From JBKPIY01 sp046730475 (GTDB lineage: Bacteria > Actinomycetota > Thermoleophilia > Solirubrobacterales > 70-9): a DNA stretch of 6,570 nt. A program made the translations under genes and the position numbers. The stretch covers positions 1-6,570 of the forward strand of contig JBKPIY010000101.1 of the NCBI GenBank assembly GCA_046730475.1. The letters are read 5' to 3'. The notes below the pieces were generated by a model. That model saw only the letters and a program-made list of their open reading frames with translations, searched no databases and was not told the origin of the DNA. This document shows, in pieces, positions 5,924 through 6,570 of the stretch (the first letter of the stretch is position 1; the number at the start of each line of letters is the position of its first letter).

Positions 5924-6570
5924 ATGGAAAACGGCGCCCCTACGGGCCGCGTGCTGGTGGTCGAGGACGACGAGGCGATCGCCGACGTCCTCCGCCGATC
6001 CCTCCGGGCGGAGGGCCATGAGGTGATGAGCGCCGGCGACGGCGCCGAGGCCCTGACGCTGTCGGAGCAGTTCATCCCCGACCTCGTGATCCTCGACCTC
6101 GGCCTCCCGAGGCTCGACGGGATCGAGGTCTGCAGGCGGCTACGGGCCGAGAGCGACGTCCCCATCCTCATCCTCACCGCGAGGACGGAGACGGGGGAGC
6201 GAGTCGAGGGCCTGGACAGCGGCGCCGACGACTACCTGCCGAAGCCGTTCGAGCGGGCCGAGCTCCTGGCGCGAATCCGCGCCCTCCTCCGCCGTCGCCC
6301 GCCCCGCGGGAGCGCCTCGATCGTGGTCGGCGACCTCCAGCTCAACCCCGACACCCGCGAGGTGAAGCGCGGTCAGCGCCAGATCGAGCTCACCAACCGC
6401 GAGTTCGAGCTGCTCGAGTACCTGGCCCGAAACCAGAAGCTGGTCGTCTCCCGAGAGCGCCTGCTCGAGGACGTCTGGGGCTACGACCCCTTCGAGCCGA
6501 CGAACACGATCGATGTCTTCATCTCGAACCTGCGGCGGAAGCTCGAGGAGGGCGGCGAGCCCCGGCTGCT
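5924..6570 (+). CDS. OmpR/PhoB-family response regulator (C-terminal end cut by the window)
   Basis: This is the DNA-binding half of a two-component system; 215 residues are visible, lacking probably only the last 10-15. The receiver domain (about 9-122) has the acidic pocket EDD (14-16), the phospho-acceptor Asp58 in VILDLGLP, the switch residues Thr85 (ILTAR) and Tyr104, and the conserved Lys107 in LPKPF. After a short linker (125-131) comes the winged-helix effector domain (about 133 to the end), with LTNREFELLEYLARN (156-170), a VVSRERLLEDVWGY segment (174-187) and a recognition helix in TNTIDVFISNLRRKLE (193-208). All phosphorylation residues are present, so it should be activated by a partner kinase. 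A histidine kinase gene may follow past the right edge, but it is not visible. It diverges from ftsK. Family assignment is certain; the signal and regulon are unknown, so no gene symbol is given. Confidence 0.96.
   Translation, partial: MENGAPTGRVLVVEDDEAIADVLRRSLRAEGHEVMSAGDGAEALTLSEQFIPDLVILDLGLPRLDGIEVCRRLRAESDVPILILTARTETGERVEGLDSGADDYLPKPFERAELLARIRALLRRRPPRGSASIVVGDLQLNPDTREVKRGQRQIELTNREFELLEYLARNQKLVVSRERLLEDVWGYDPFEPTNTIDVFISNLRRKLEEGGEPRL

Overview
The window is a very GC-rich (by eye about 70% or more), gene-dense stretch of bacterial chromosome. GC-rich codon use, the ftsK–cinA–thpR–recA gene order and TANNNT-type -10 hexamers placed directly before start codons point to an actinobacterium. 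A deep-branching class such as Thermoleophilia is possible, but the sequence alone does not prove it.

Layout from left to right. Positions 1-326 (minus) hold the N-terminal third of recA, cut by the left edge. Positions 349-942 (minus) hold thpR, an RNA 2',3'-cyclic phosphodiesterase 22 bp upstream of recA and probably cotranscribed with it. A 78-bp divergent intergenic region follows, with a candidate -10 box on each strand and a GC palindrome. Positions 1021-1899 (plus) encode an alpha/beta hydrolase with an Asp nucleophile, most like an epoxide hydrolase. It is the only gene here that breaks the minus-strand run. Convergent to it, 25 bp away, are cinA (1925-3211, minus) and, 27 bp upstream of cinA, the DNA translocase gene ftsK (3239-5791, minus). 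A 132-bp divergent spacer separates ftsK from an OmpR-family response regulator (5924 onward, plus), which the right edge cuts just before its C-terminus.

The minus-strand genes are a housekeeping set for genome maintenance: FtsK moves DNA at the septum, RecA does homologous recombination and SOS signalling, CinA cleans up pyridine nucleotides, and ThpR acts on RNA ends. The hydrolase interrupts this set. It probably forces thpR-recA to have its own promoter, separate from ftsK-cinA. Every gap between genes is under 135 bp. I see no tRNA, rRNA, insertion sequence, CRISPR array or phage gene, and no clear new biological system. The points most worth checking are the likely leaderless starts of three genes, the inserted hydrolase with its altered oxyanion motif, and a hairpin in the end of thpR just before recA.
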